From: Chloroflexota bacterium
GTDB taxonomy: Bacteria > Chloroflexota > Limnocylindria > P2-11E
DNA: 41,267 nucleotides
Assembly (NCBI GenBank): GCA_028876375.1
Contig: JAGWSB010000013.1
Span: 1 to 41,267 of the forward strand
Direction of reading: 5' to 3'
In this document: piece after piece, positions 26,284-36,419 of the stretch
Layout of the letters: each line of letters opens with the position of its first letter
Numbering within the stretch: position 1 is the stretch's first letter
Translations under genes and position numbers: made by a program
Notes under the pieces: model-generated
Seen by the model: the letters and a program-made list of their open reading frames with translations, nothing else
Told to the model about the DNA's origin: nothing
Database searches by the model: none

Positions 26284-27052
26284 GCTCGTCATCCAGCACC
26301 TCACGAAGGTGTACCCGAACGGCACGCACGCCCTCGACGACGTCTCCCTCGACGTCGCCAGCGGCGAGTTCGTCGTGCTCATCGGCCTCTCGGGGTCCGG
26401 GAAGTCCACGCTCCTGCGCTGCATCAACCGGCTCGTCGAGCCCACCTCGGGCAGCGTCGTCTTCGACGGGCAGGATGTCACCGCGGCGGGCGGCGGCGAG
26501 CTCCGCCGCATCCGCCGGCAGATGGGCATGATCTTCCAGCAGTTCAACCTCGTGAAACGCACGTCCGTCTTCTCGAACGTGCTCGCGGGACGCCTCGGCT
26601 ATCGCACGACCGTCGCGACGTTCAGCGGGCACGCGAGCAGGGACGACGTCCAGCTCGCCTTCGAGAACCTTCAGCGCGTGGGGATCCTCGACAAGACCTA
26701 CCAGCGTGCCGACGCGCTCTCCGGCGGGCAGCAGCAGCGCGTGGGGATCGCCCGCGCGCTCATGCAGAAGCCGCGCCTCATGCTGGCGGACGAGCCCGTC
26801 GCGAGCCTCGACCCCGCGACGAGCCACTCCGTGATGAAGTACCTCGAGGAGATCAACAAGAAGGACGACATCACGGTCATCTGCTCCCTGCACTTCCTCT
26901 CCCTCGCCCGCCGGTACGGCACACGGGTCGTCGCGCTGAACGCCGGGCGGGTCGTGTTCGACGGGGCGCCGGCCGAGATCGACGAGCGCCGCTTCAAAGA
27001 GATCTACGGCGAGGATGCGGTCGAGGTGGAGATCGGGCCGGTGGCCTCCTAG
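26282..27052 (+). CDS. phnC: Phosphonate/phosphate-type ABC transporter ATP-binding protein
   Basis: The 256-residue protein begins at TTG 26282 (LVIQHLTKVYPNGTHALDDV matches the normal start of PhnC). Walker A is GLSGSGKSTLLRC, the Q-loop lies in MGMIFQQFNLVKR, the signature is ALSGGQQQRVGIAR, and Walker B is LMLADEPVASLDP with the following H-loop in VICSLHFLSLA. It powers uptake with PhnE as channel. Upstream in frame there is no other start, so the start codon really is in the 3' arm of the hairpin. It overlaps phnE by one base (TAGTG). Confidence 0.94.
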   Translation: MLVIQHLTKVYPNGTHALDDVSLDVASGEFVVLIGLSGSGKSTLLRCINRLVEPTSGSVVFDGQDVTAAGGGELRRIRRQMGMIFQQFNLVKRTSVFSNVLAGRLGYRTTVATFSGHASRDDVQLAFENLQRVGILDKTYQRADALSGGQQQRVGIARALMQKPRLMLADEPVASLDPATSHSVMKYLEEINKKDDITVICSLHFLSLARRYGTRVVALNAGRVVFDGAPAEIDERRFKEIYGEDAVEVEIGPVAS

Positions 27053-27903
27053 TGGCCGACTACTTCCGCGCGCGCGGCCTCGCCGTCCCACCCGAGCTCG
27101 ACCGGCACTGGTATACGGACTGGCGCCGGCTGATCACCGTCTCGACCGCCCTTGTCGTCCTCGGCATCGGCTTCCAGCTCACCGACTTCGACCCACGACA
27201 CCTGCAGTTCGACTACGCGCCCAAGATCCTCGCGCAGCTCGCGCGGCCCGACGTCAGCGTCTGCGGCCCGCAGAACGAATATGAGACCTGGCTCGACGGC
27301 GCCTGCGGCCTCATGGTCGTCACCATCTTCCTCGGCATCGTCGCCACCCTCATCGCGGTCGTCATCGCCCTGCCGCTCTCCTTCCTCGCGGCGCGCAACC
27401 TCATGACCGGCCACCCCGTCACGGCCGCGATCTACACCCTCGTGCGCTTCGTCTTCACCGTCATGCGCTCGATCGACGTGCTCATCGTCGTCATCCTCGC
27501 CGCCGTCATCTTCGGCATCGGCACCGCCGCGGGGATCATGGCGCTCGCCTTCCACAACGTCGGCGTCATCGGCAAGCTCTACTCCGAAGCCATCGAGGGC
27601 ATCGAGACCGGGCCCATCGAGGCCATCACCGCCACCGGCGCAAACCGCCTCCAGGTCATCTGGACCGCCGTCGTGCCGCAGCTGGTGAACCCGTTCATCT
27701 CGTTCACCATCTACCGCCTCGACACGAATGTGCGCCTCGCGCCGATCCTCGGCTACGTCGGCGGCGGTGGGATCGGCGTCATGCTGTTCCAGAACATCCA
27801 GCTGCTCAACTACCGCGCGACGTCGTTCATCATCCTGCTGATCATCGCGACCGTCGCGGTCATGGACTTCCTGTCGGCCCAGGTACGGAAGCGGCTCGCC
27901 TAA
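27052..27903 (+). CDS. phnE: Phosphonate/phosphate-type ABC transporter permease
   Basis: The 283-residue protein starts at GTG 27052, sharing its G with the phnC TAG. It has an N-terminal helix (VSTALVVLGIGFQLTDF), then a binding-protein-dependent permease core with about five helices and the cytoplasmic coupling motif IEGIETGPIEAITATGANRL (EA....G pattern). The phnD-phnC-phnE order is the standard minimal transporter. Its stop overlaps the convergent propeller gene by four bases (27900-27903). Confidence 0.94.
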   Translation: MADYFRARGLAVPPELDRHWYTDWRRLITVSTALVVLGIGFQLTDFDPRHLQFDYAPKILAQLARPDVSVCGPQNEYETWLDGACGLMVVTIFLGIVATLIAVVIALPLSFLAARNLMTGHPVTAAIYTLVRFVFTVMRSIDVLIVVILAAVIFGIGTAAGIMALAFHNVGVIGKLYSEAIEGIETGPIEAITATGANRLQVIWTAVVPQLVNPFISFTIYRLDTNVRLAPILGYVGGGGIGVMLFQNIQLLNYRATSFIILLIIATVAVMDFLSAQVRKRLA

Positions 27904-28943
27904 CGGGCCCACGACGGGCGCGATGACCCGTCGATCCCCTCACCCCGCGTGACCTTGACCGCTTCCTTCGGCGCGCCGCCGCGCAGCGCGTCGCCCAGCT
28001 CCATCGCGTAGAGGTCGATCGTCCCGTCCTTCTCGCGCAGGAACGCGATCTGCGAGCCGTCCGGCGAGAACACGGCGTTCCAGCTCGCACCGTCGCTCGT
28101 GAGCGCGACGTCGCGCTTCGACGTCGGGTCGTAGGCGTGGACGTCGTTCTTGGTCGCGTCGTGGCGGAGCGTGTACAGGATCCAGGTGCCGTCCGGCGAG
28201 TACGACGGCGCGTAGGCGCCGCCCTCGGGGAGCCCCGCGAGGCGCTGGGCGCCGCCCTTCGTCAGGTCGAAGACGAGGATGCCGGGCGTCAGCCCCGTGT
28301 ACGTCGTCGCCGCGATGCTCGTGCCGTCGGGCGACCACGCCGGGTCGGCGAGGTCGGAGCCCTGCGACAGGAGCGTGCGCACCGGCGTCTGGGCCATGGT
28401 CCACAGCGCGAGGTCGGCCGCTCCGTCGCCGTCGTCCTCGGCCACCGCGAGCCGCTTCCCGTCCGGCGACACCGCCGGGCCGAGGAACCACGACACCAGG
28501 TGCTGACCGTTCGGGCGCTTCTGGCGCAGGCCGCTCAGCACGATCGTCTCGGGTCCGCCGCCGGATCCCTTGCGCACGATCGACGTGAACCCGAGCTGCG
28601 CGTTGACGACCGCGCCGTCGACGACGCGCTGACCGTCGATCTCCTCCTTGCGCGCGAAGTAGAGCGTCGATCCGTCGGCGGAGAGGAAAGGCTGCTCGTT
28701 GCGGCCCTCGGAGGTGAGCGGCGCGTAGCGTCCGTTCCGCAGCACGTAGACGTCGCCGCGGAGCATGAAGGCGATGGTCCCCGGGAGCTTGGCCACGCCC
28801 GTCTGCTCCGCCGGACGCGTCGGCGTCGGCGTCGCCGCGCTGACCGGCGACCCCAGCGTCGGCGACACGCGGGCGTAGCCGACCGCGTACGCCGCGACGA
28901 CGAGCGCCGCGACGACGCCGAAGGTCACCTCGCGGCGCGCCAC
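27900..28943 (-). CDS. TolB-like beta-propeller protein, membrane-anchored
   Basis: The product has 347 residues from GTG 28943, which has GGAGG 4 nt ahead and gives an Arg-Arg before the single N-terminal hydrophobic helix (TFGVVAALVVAAYAVGYA). A GTG at 28928, overlapping the upstream TGA as GTGA, is an alternative. A Pro/Thr linker leads to repeated WD40/PD40-like blades with SPDG or SADG turns (FLSADGSTLYFAR, VSPDGKRLAVAED, WSPDGTSIAATT, YSPDGTWILYTL, FSPDGSQIAFLR). Such outward-facing propellers bind proteins or sense the wall; the role here is unknown. It is last in the murE-kinase-propeller unit. Confidence 0.82.
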   Translation of the reverse strand: MARREVTFGVVAALVVAAYAVGYARVSPTLGSPVSAATPTPTRPAEQTGVAKLPGTIAFMLRGDVYVLRNGRYAPLTSEGRNEQPFLSADGSTLYFARKEEIDGQRVVDGAVVNAQLGFTSIVRKGSGGGPETIVLSGLRQKRPNGQHLVSWFLGPAVSPDGKRLAVAEDDGDGAADLALWTMAQTPVRTLLSQGSDLADPAWSPDGTSIAATTYTGLTPGILVFDLTKGGAQRLAGLPEGGAYAPSYSPDGTWILYTLRHDATKNDVHAYDPTSKRDVALTSDGASWNAVFSPDGSQIAFLREKDGTIDLYAMELGDALRGGAPKEAVKVTRGEGIDGSSRPSWAR

Positions 28944-29584
28944 GACGCCTCCAGCCGAGAAGCGACGCGCTCGATCTCGGACGCCACGTCCGGCCCGTTG
29001 CGCAGCGTGAGGTATCCATCGTCCGGCTCCTCGAAGCCGCGCTCGCGCATCATCTCGTAGACGGCGCGGTCCGCGTCGGAGCGGTCCTCCGGCGCGCGCG
29101 CGGAAGCGCGCGCGGCGAGGCGGGCGAGGACGTCGGACTCGTCGGAGGTGACGAGGACGAGCGCCAGCGGCACCCCGCGCCGGCGCGCGACGTCGACCGC
29201 GCTGGCGCGCTGAAAGGCGCGCAGGTGGGTCGCGTCCACTATCACGCGGTGCCCCTCCTCGAGCAGCGTCTCGACGAGGCCGTCGACGAGCCGGAACACG
29301 GCCGCGTTCTCCTCCCGCGCGTACGACGCGGCGATGAACAGCTGCGCGCGGAGGTGATCGCTCGCGACGTGTGCCGCGCCGAGCCGCTCCGCGAGGAGAC
29401 GAGCGCAGTGCGACTTCCCGACGCCGGGGAAGCCCATGAGGAGCACGAGCGCGGGTCGTCCGACGGGCGTCTCGGGAGCGGGGACCGCGGCGCGCAGCCC
29501 GCGCGCGACGTCCTCGGCGCGCTCGGCGAGCACACGCGTCTGCGACCGCACGGCCTCGCCCGAGGCGCGCGAGCGCCGGCTCAC
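28925..29584 (-). CDS. P-loop kinase (AAA_33/zeta-toxin-like ATP-binding protein)
   Basis: I start this 219-residue protein at GTG 29584, which overlaps the murE TGA as GTGA (29581-29584). It has a Walker A VLLMGFPGVGKSHCARLLAE, a following ASDHLRAQLF segment, and a Walker B-like HRVIVDATHLRAFQRASAVD, as in small-molecule kinases of the AAA_33 family (zeta toxin and shikimate kinase relatives). The first 40 residues are charged and helical. Its place behind murE raises the possibility of acting on a UDP-sugar or wall precursor, as zeta toxins do, but no antitoxin-like partner is seen and this is speculation. Confidence 0.75.
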   Translation of the reverse strand: MSRRSRASGEAVRSQTRVLAERAEDVARGLRAAVPAPETPVGRPALVLLMGFPGVGKSHCARLLAERLGAAHVASDHLRAQLFIAASYAREENAAVFRLVDGLVETLLEEGHRVIVDATHLRAFQRASAVDVARRRGVPLALVLVTSDESDVLARLAARASARAPEDRSDADRAVYEMMRERGFEEPDDGYLTLRNGPDVASEIERVASRLEASWRAAR

Positions 29585-31077
29585 GCCTGGTGGCCGTGCG
29601 CGCGGAGCGCGGCGCGCGCCGCCCCCACCTCGTCCCACGGCGCCTTCTCCTCACCGACGATGATCGAGGACTCGTGCCCCTTGCCGCAGAGGACGACCGT
29701 GTCGCCCTCGCGGGCGCGCTCGATCGCCGCGGCGATGGCCTCGGCCCGGTCGGGCACGACGAGGTAGTCCGCGCCGCGACGCTTACCGGAGGCGATCGCG
29801 CCCGCCTCGACCTCGCGCAGGATCGCCTCCGGATCCTCGAGCCGAGGGTCCTCCTGGGTGATGACGAAGAGATCGGCCAGCCGCGACGCCACCTCCGCCA
29901 TCTTCGGGCGCTTCTCGCGGTCGCGCTCGCCGGCGCTCCCGAACACGGCGATGAGGCGTCCGGCGGTGAGCGGCCGCAGGAGCGCCAGGACCTTCTCGAG
30001 CGACGCCGGCGTGTGCGCGTAGTCGACGATGACGCTGAACGGCTGGGATCCCTCCACCCGCTGCATCCGCCCGGGCACCGGCCGCGCCGCCGCGAGCGCT
30101 GCGCGCGCTCGCTCGAGAGGGACGCCCGCGGCGACGCCCGCCGCGGCGGCGGCCAGCGCGTTCTCGACGTTGAAGCGGCCGACCAGCGGCAGGTCGAGCT
30201 CCACCGTGTCCCCGAACGCGGCGATCTCGACGTGCGAGCCCGACGCGTCGGCACGGTCGATGCGGCCCTGCACGTCGGCGAGCGCGTCGAGGCCGTACGT
30301 GATGGTGCGCGCGGGGCGCGCGCGGTCCGCGAGGTAGCTCCAGTGCGGATCGTCGGCGTTGAGCACCGCCGTCTTCTCGACCCCTTTGCCCGGTCCCTTG
30401 AGGAGCTCGGCGAAGAGGATGGCCTTCGCTTCGAGGTACGCCTGCAGCGTGCCGTGGAAGTCGAGGTGCTCCGCCGACAGGTTCGTGAACACGGCGATGT
30501 CGACGTCGCACCCGCGCAGCTTCTCGAGCGCGAGCGCGTGGCTCGTCGCCTCCAGCACGCCCCACGTCCCGCCGGCGACGAGGAGCTCGGCGAAGAACTC
30601 CTGCACCTCGACCGCTTCCTGCGTCGTCTGCCGCGTCTCGTTCGCCCACTCGTGGTCGCAGCACTTGAAGTCGACGGTGGTCGCGTAGCCCGTCCGCTCC
30701 CCCGCCGCCTCGAGGACGTCGGAGAGGAGGTGCACCGTCGTCGTCTTGCCGTCGGTCCCGGTGACCGCGGCGAGACGCAGCTTCCGCGTGGGGTGGTCGA
30801 ACAGCTCCGCGGCCAGGCCGGCGAGCGCGGCGCGCGTGTCCGCTACGACCGCGACGGGGACGGCCAGCGGCAGCGGCCGCTCCGCGACGACGGCGACGGC
30901 GCCGCGAGCGACCGCGTCGTCGGCGTGGTCGTGGCCGTCGCGGTGCGCCCCCTTGATGGCGACGAACAGCGAGGCCTTCGACGCGCGGCGCGAGTCGTAG
31001 ACGATGCTCCGCACCTCGACGTCCGAGCCGTCGGGCGTCGGCAAGCCGGCGCCGGCGAGGAGCGGTCCGAGCTTCAT
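29581..31077 (-). CDS. murE: UDP-MurNAc-tripeptide synthetase (MurE family)
   Basis: The 498-residue ligase has the ATP loop AAVTGTDGKTTTVHLL (Lys111), the UDP-binding N-terminal domain (SIVYDSRRASKASLFVAIKG), a central EATSHALAL with Glu and His, and the C-terminal domain VIVDYAHTPASLEKVL and FGSAGERDREKRPKM. The amino-acid specificity motif that is DNPR in meso-diaminopimelate enzymes reads EDPR here (residues 409-412), so the third residue of the stem peptide may be Lys, Orn or diaminopimelate. The ATG 31077 overlaps femX2 as ATGA. The two Fem-type genes upstream suggest an interpeptide bridge on that residue. Confidence 0.93.
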   Translation of the reverse strand: MKLGPLLAGAGLPTPDGSDVEVRSIVYDSRRASKASLFVAIKGAHRDGHDHADDAVARGAVAVVAERPLPLAVPVAVVADTRAALAGLAAELFDHPTRKLRLAAVTGTDGKTTTVHLLSDVLEAAGERTGYATTVDFKCCDHEWANETRQTTQEAVEVQEFFAELLVAGGTWGVLEATSHALALEKLRGCDVDIAVFTNLSAEHLDFHGTLQAYLEAKAILFAELLKGPGKGVEKTAVLNADDPHWSYLADRARPARTITYGLDALADVQGRIDRADASGSHVEIAAFGDTVELDLPLVGRFNVENALAAAAAGVAAGVPLERARAALAAARPVPGRMQRVEGSQPFSVIVDYAHTPASLEKVLALLRPLTAGRLIAVFGSAGERDREKRPKMAEVASRLADLFVITQEDPRLEDPEAILREVEAGAIASGKRRGADYLVVPDRAEAIAAAIERAREGDTVVLCGKGHESSIIVGEEKAPWDEVGAARAALRAHGHQA

Positions 31078-32078
31078 CGCCCGATCGCCTGCAGCGCGCG
31101 CGTGTACAGCGGCTCGGCCGCGACGAACGCGCGGTAGCGCAGCGCGCTCGGCGCGGCGTCGTGCGCGCCCACGTACCGCCTGACTTCGCCTCCGAAGCCC
31201 TTCTTGAAGAGGTACGGCCCGTGCATGGGGTCCGCCTTGTTCGAAGGGTCGACGGGGATGCCGCCCAGGTCGTAGGTCCGGCGGCCGCGGGTCTTCGCGG
31301 CGCGGATGCACTCCCACTGCAGGCCGTACGAGGCGTAGCAGCGGCGGCCCTCCGCGGTGCTCGCGCCGTACATGTACACCTCGCGCTCACCGCAGGCCCA
31401 CGTCATCGCGCCGGCGACCGGCCGCTCCTCCTGGTACGCGAGGCGGAGCGTCGCCAGGCCCGCGTCGATGAGCGTGCGCCACACCAGGCGGTAGTACTCC
31501 CACGTCCGCGTGATGAACTTCGCGCGCTCGCCGGTCGCGCGATAGACGTCGTAGAAGGCGCGGAGCGACGCCTCGTCGGCGCAGGCGCGGACGGCGACGC
31601 CGCGCTTCGCCGCCTGACGGACGCTCCAGCGCGTGTCCTTCTCGAGGCCGGCGAGGAGGCCATCCTCGTCGCGGTCGAGGTCGATGACGAGCGTCGCCAG
31701 GACGGGCTGCACGTCGGGCCCGCGGCGGTAGCCCGCGTGCGCGAGCGGCGCGGCGGCCTCCTCCGTCGTGAGCTCGGGGTCGACCTTCACGAGCAGCGCG
31801 CGGCGCTCCCGCGCGAGCGCGGCGAGCGTGTCCAGCGCGTGGGCGAGGCCGTCGCGGTCGCCGGGCGCGACAACGGGTCCGCGCGGGGCGTAGCCCACCT
31901 CGCCGAAGACGGGAAAGCGCTTCCACAGCACCAGCGCGACGGGGAGCGGCTCGCCGACGCGCACGAACTCCGGCCGCCATCCCTGCTCCGCGCGGATCCG
32001 CGCCCAGGCGCTCGACTGCAGGACGTGGCCGCCGGGCGATCGCACCGCGGCGTCGTCCCAGCCGTCCGGCGCGCTCAC
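31074..32078 (-). CDS. FemAB-type peptidoglycan bridge aminoacyltransferase (second copy)
   Basis: Predicted 334 residues from GTG 32078, overlapping the TGA of the first copy as GTGA. The two GNAT-like lobes of Fem proteins are visible: HVLQSSAWARIRAEQGWRPE at the N-terminus, DEDGLLAGLEKDTRWSVRQA and AKRGVAVRACADEASLRAFY in the middle, and YDLGGIPVDPSNKADPMHGP with YLFKKGFGGEVRRYVGAHD near the end. Such enzymes move amino acids from aminoacyl-tRNA onto lipid II or UDP-MurNAc-pentapeptide at the membrane. It overlaps murE as ATGA, which supports a wall role. Confidence 0.88.
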   Translation of the reverse strand: MSAPDGWDDAAVRSPGGHVLQSSAWARIRAEQGWRPEFVRVGEPLPVALVLWKRFPVFGEVGYAPRGPVVAPGDRDGLAHALDTLAALARERRALLVKVDPELTTEEAAAPLAHAGYRRGPDVQPVLATLVIDLDRDEDGLLAGLEKDTRWSVRQAAKRGVAVRACADEASLRAFYDVYRATGERAKFITRTWEYYRLVWRTLIDAGLATLRLAYQEERPVAGAMTWACGEREVYMYGASTAEGRRCYASYGLQWECIRAAKTRGRRTYDLGGIPVDPSNKADPMHGPYLFKKGFGGEVRRYVGAHDAAPSALRYRAFVAAEPLYTRALQAIGR

Positions 32079-33057
32079 GTGGCCGCCCGCGCGAGGCGTG
32101 ATCGCCCCACGAGCTGCCACAGCGGGAAGAGCGCGCGGTCCACGGGCGTCTCGAGCGCGCCGACGAACTCGACGACCTCGCCGCCGAAGCCGAGCTTGAA
32201 CTGCTCCACGCCCGCGAGCGCGTCGTCCTCGCTCCCGCGCTCGGTGAGCCCCCACATGTCGTAGCGCGTCACCCCGAGCTGACGCATGCGCTGCAGCGCC
32301 CGCCACTTGAGCAGATAGAAAGGACGGTCCTCGGCGTGGGTCCCGCTCCAGCCGCCGTACAGCTCCCAGGCGCGGTCGCGCATGCGCGCCAGCATGAGGC
32401 CACCGACGTCCTCGCCGCCGACGGTCGCCATCAGCGTGTGCAGGCCGTCGCCGAGCCCGTCGCGCAGCCGCTCGAGGTAGGCGAGGGAGTGGATGGCGAA
32501 GCCGTCGCGCTCGCCGACGACGCGCAGCAGGCGGTGGAAGCGCGCGAGGTCGGTCGTCTCCTCGGTCGCGACGCCCGCGCGCTCGGCCTTGTGGATGTAC
32601 TGCCGCGTCTTCTTGCGCATCGCCCCGAGCAGCTCCTCGGGCTCTCGCGAAGGATCGAGGATGAGCGTGCGTCCCGGCTGAACGTGCACCAGCGCGACGG
32701 CGACGCCCGCGCGCGCGAGCGGACCGCGCAGCGACGGCGGCGCCTCCGGGTCGCACAGGAGCGCGGCGCAGCGCCCCGCCCGCCCGAGGGCACGCCGCAG
32801 GGCGACGATCGCGTCGGGGAGCGCCTCGTCGGCGACGAGCGGGCCGCGGGGACAGTAGGCGAGGGTGATCCCCAGCGGCAGCGTCTTCACGAGGACCTGC
32901 GCCGCGCCGCCGCCGTCGATGACGAAGCGCCGCGCCGTCCACCCGGTCAGGGACTTCGCCAGCGCCCAGCCCCGCGTTTGAAGGAAGTGGCCGCGCGACG
33001 TGGCCAGGACGAGATCGTCCCAGGCCGCATCGTCGGCGGCGGACGCCGGTCGGGCCT

Positions 33058-33061
<4 letters not shown>
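32075..33061 (-). CDS. FemAB-type peptidoglycan bridge aminoacyltransferase (first copy), non-AUG start
   Basis: A second Fem-type protein of about 328 residues: GHFLQTRGWALAKSLTGWTA at the N-terminus, AMRKKTRQYIHKAERAG in the middle, YDMWGLTERGSEDDALAG and QFKLGFGGEVVEFVGA at the end. The first ATG/GTG/TTG in frame is a GTG at residue 58, after the conserved W..FLQ...W block. Reading upstream, the frame offers only ATA at 33061, which overlaps the topA TAG as ATAG, the same spacing as the ATGA and GTGA couplings nearby. ATA initiation is therefore likely by position, though rare in bacteria. Its product presumably adds the first or second bridge residue before or after FemX2. Confidence 0.82.
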
Positions 33062-35247
<2,186 letters not shown>

Positions 35248-35273
35248 CCGCAGCTCCTCCAGAACATGCCGAA

Positions 35274-35302
35274 GGCGCCCTATCCGGGCGCCCTCCCTTT
35301 TT
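35274..35302 (+). terminator. Intrinsic terminator facing the plus strand, upstream of topA
   Basis: GGCGCCC (35274-35280) pairs with GGGCGCC (35286-35292) around TATCC, followed within a few bases by five Ts (35298-35302). The T-run is on the plus-strand side, while topA and manC are both read from the minus strand. It would stop plus-strand (antisense) transcription coming from within topA. On the minus strand the same hairpin would sit in the topA leader about 27 nt before the TTG. Confidence 0.5.
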
Positions 35303-35341
35303 CCAAGATACGCGAACGCGGAAATCGGCCGGAAAAGCGGC

Positions 35342-36412
35342 CTACAGGAGGTCTTCGCGGCCCTCGGCGCGCAGGCGATCGACCACGGCTTTCACGTCCT
35401 CGGCGCGCTCGCGCGAGGCCACCAGCAGGGCGTCGCCGGTGTCCACGACGACCAGGTCGCTCACGCCGACGAGCGCGACGAGCTTCCCCGGCGCCCACGC
35501 GTACACGCCCTCGGAGTCCACCGCGACGTGTCCGTCGGCCGACCACGTGTGGCTCCCGGCGACGATCTGCGCGAGCCGCTCCCAGCTGCCGACGTCCTGC
35601 CAGCCGATGTCGGCGGGGACGACCGCGACGTTCTTCGCCTTCTCGGCGATGCCGTAGTCGATCGTGGTGCGGTCCGTCTCCTCCCACACCTCGGCCAGCA
35701 CCGACTCGTAGCGCGGACCGCCGTGCGCCTCCGCCAGCGCGTCGATGGCGCGGGCGGTCGCCGGCAGGTGCGCGCGGTACGCGTCGAGCACGGTCGCCAC
35801 CTGCCACACGAACATCCCCGCGTTCCAGTAGTGGCCGCCCGCCGCCACCATCCGCTCGGCGTCCTCGCGCTTGGGCTTCTCGATGAAGCGCTTCACGGCG
35901 CGCACGGGCACCGGCGCGTCGACCGGCAGCGCGTCCCCCGCCTCGATGTATCCGAACCCGGTGTCCGCGCGCTCCGGCTCGATCCCCAGCGTCACGATGT
36001 TCCCCGCCTCGGCGCCCGCCGTCGCGGCGATGAGGACGGTCCGGAAGCGATCCGGCCGCGCGACGACGTGGTCCGACGGCAGCACGGCGACGACCGCCTC
36101 CGGGTCGAACGCGTGGAGCGCGGCCATGGCCAGCGCGATCGCGGCGGCGTTCCCGCGCGGGTACGGCTCGACGACGACGTGGTCGACCGCGAGGTCCGGC
36201 AGCTGCTCGTGGATGAGCGCGCGATGCTCCGGCGGCGCGACGAGGAAGATCCGCTCGCGCGGGATGAGCTCGCCGACGCGGTCCACCGTGGACTGGAGCA
36301 GCGTTCGCGCTCCCACGAGGTCGAGGAACTGCTTCGGCAGCGACCGCCGCGAGCGCGGCCACAGGCGCGTTCCCGACCCGCCCGAGAGGATGAGCGCGTA
36401 GAGGCGGGGCAG
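35342..36412 (-). CDS. manC: Mannose-1-phosphate guanylyltransferase, probable CTG start
   Basis: Predicted 356 residues. The nucleotide-binding signature YALILSGGSGTRLWPRSRR then PKQF lies upstream of the first ATG/GTG/TTG (GTG 36316), so that start would remove the active site. The only codon in position is CTG at 36412-36410, giving M-P-R-L before the signature, 7 nt after the trpS stop and 4 nt after AGGGG. The rest is typical: VLPSDHVVARPDRFR, TGFGYIE, VKRFIEKPKREDAERM, YWNAGMFVWQ and the IGWQDVGSWE metal site. It makes GDP-mannose from GTP and mannose-1-phosphate for glycan synthesis. Other NDP-sugar specificity is possible. Confidence 0.85.
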   Translation of the reverse strand: MPRLYALILSGGSGTRLWPRSRRSLPKQFLDLVGARTLLQSTVDRVGELIPRERIFLVAPPEHRALIHEQLPDLAVDHVVVEPYPRGNAAAIALAMAALHAFDPEAVVAVLPSDHVVARPDRFRTVLIAATAGAEAGNIVTLGIEPERADTGFGYIEAGDALPVDAPVPVRAVKRFIEKPKREDAERMVAAGGHYWNAGMFVWQVATVLDAYRAHLPATARAIDALAEAHGGPRYESVLAEVWEETDRTTIDYGIAEKAKNVAVVPADIGWQDVGSWERLAQIVAGSHTWSADGHVAVDSEGVYAWAPGKLVALVGVSDLVVVDTGDALLVASRERAEDVKAVVDRLRAEGREDLL

Positions 36413-36419
36413 AGGTCCC

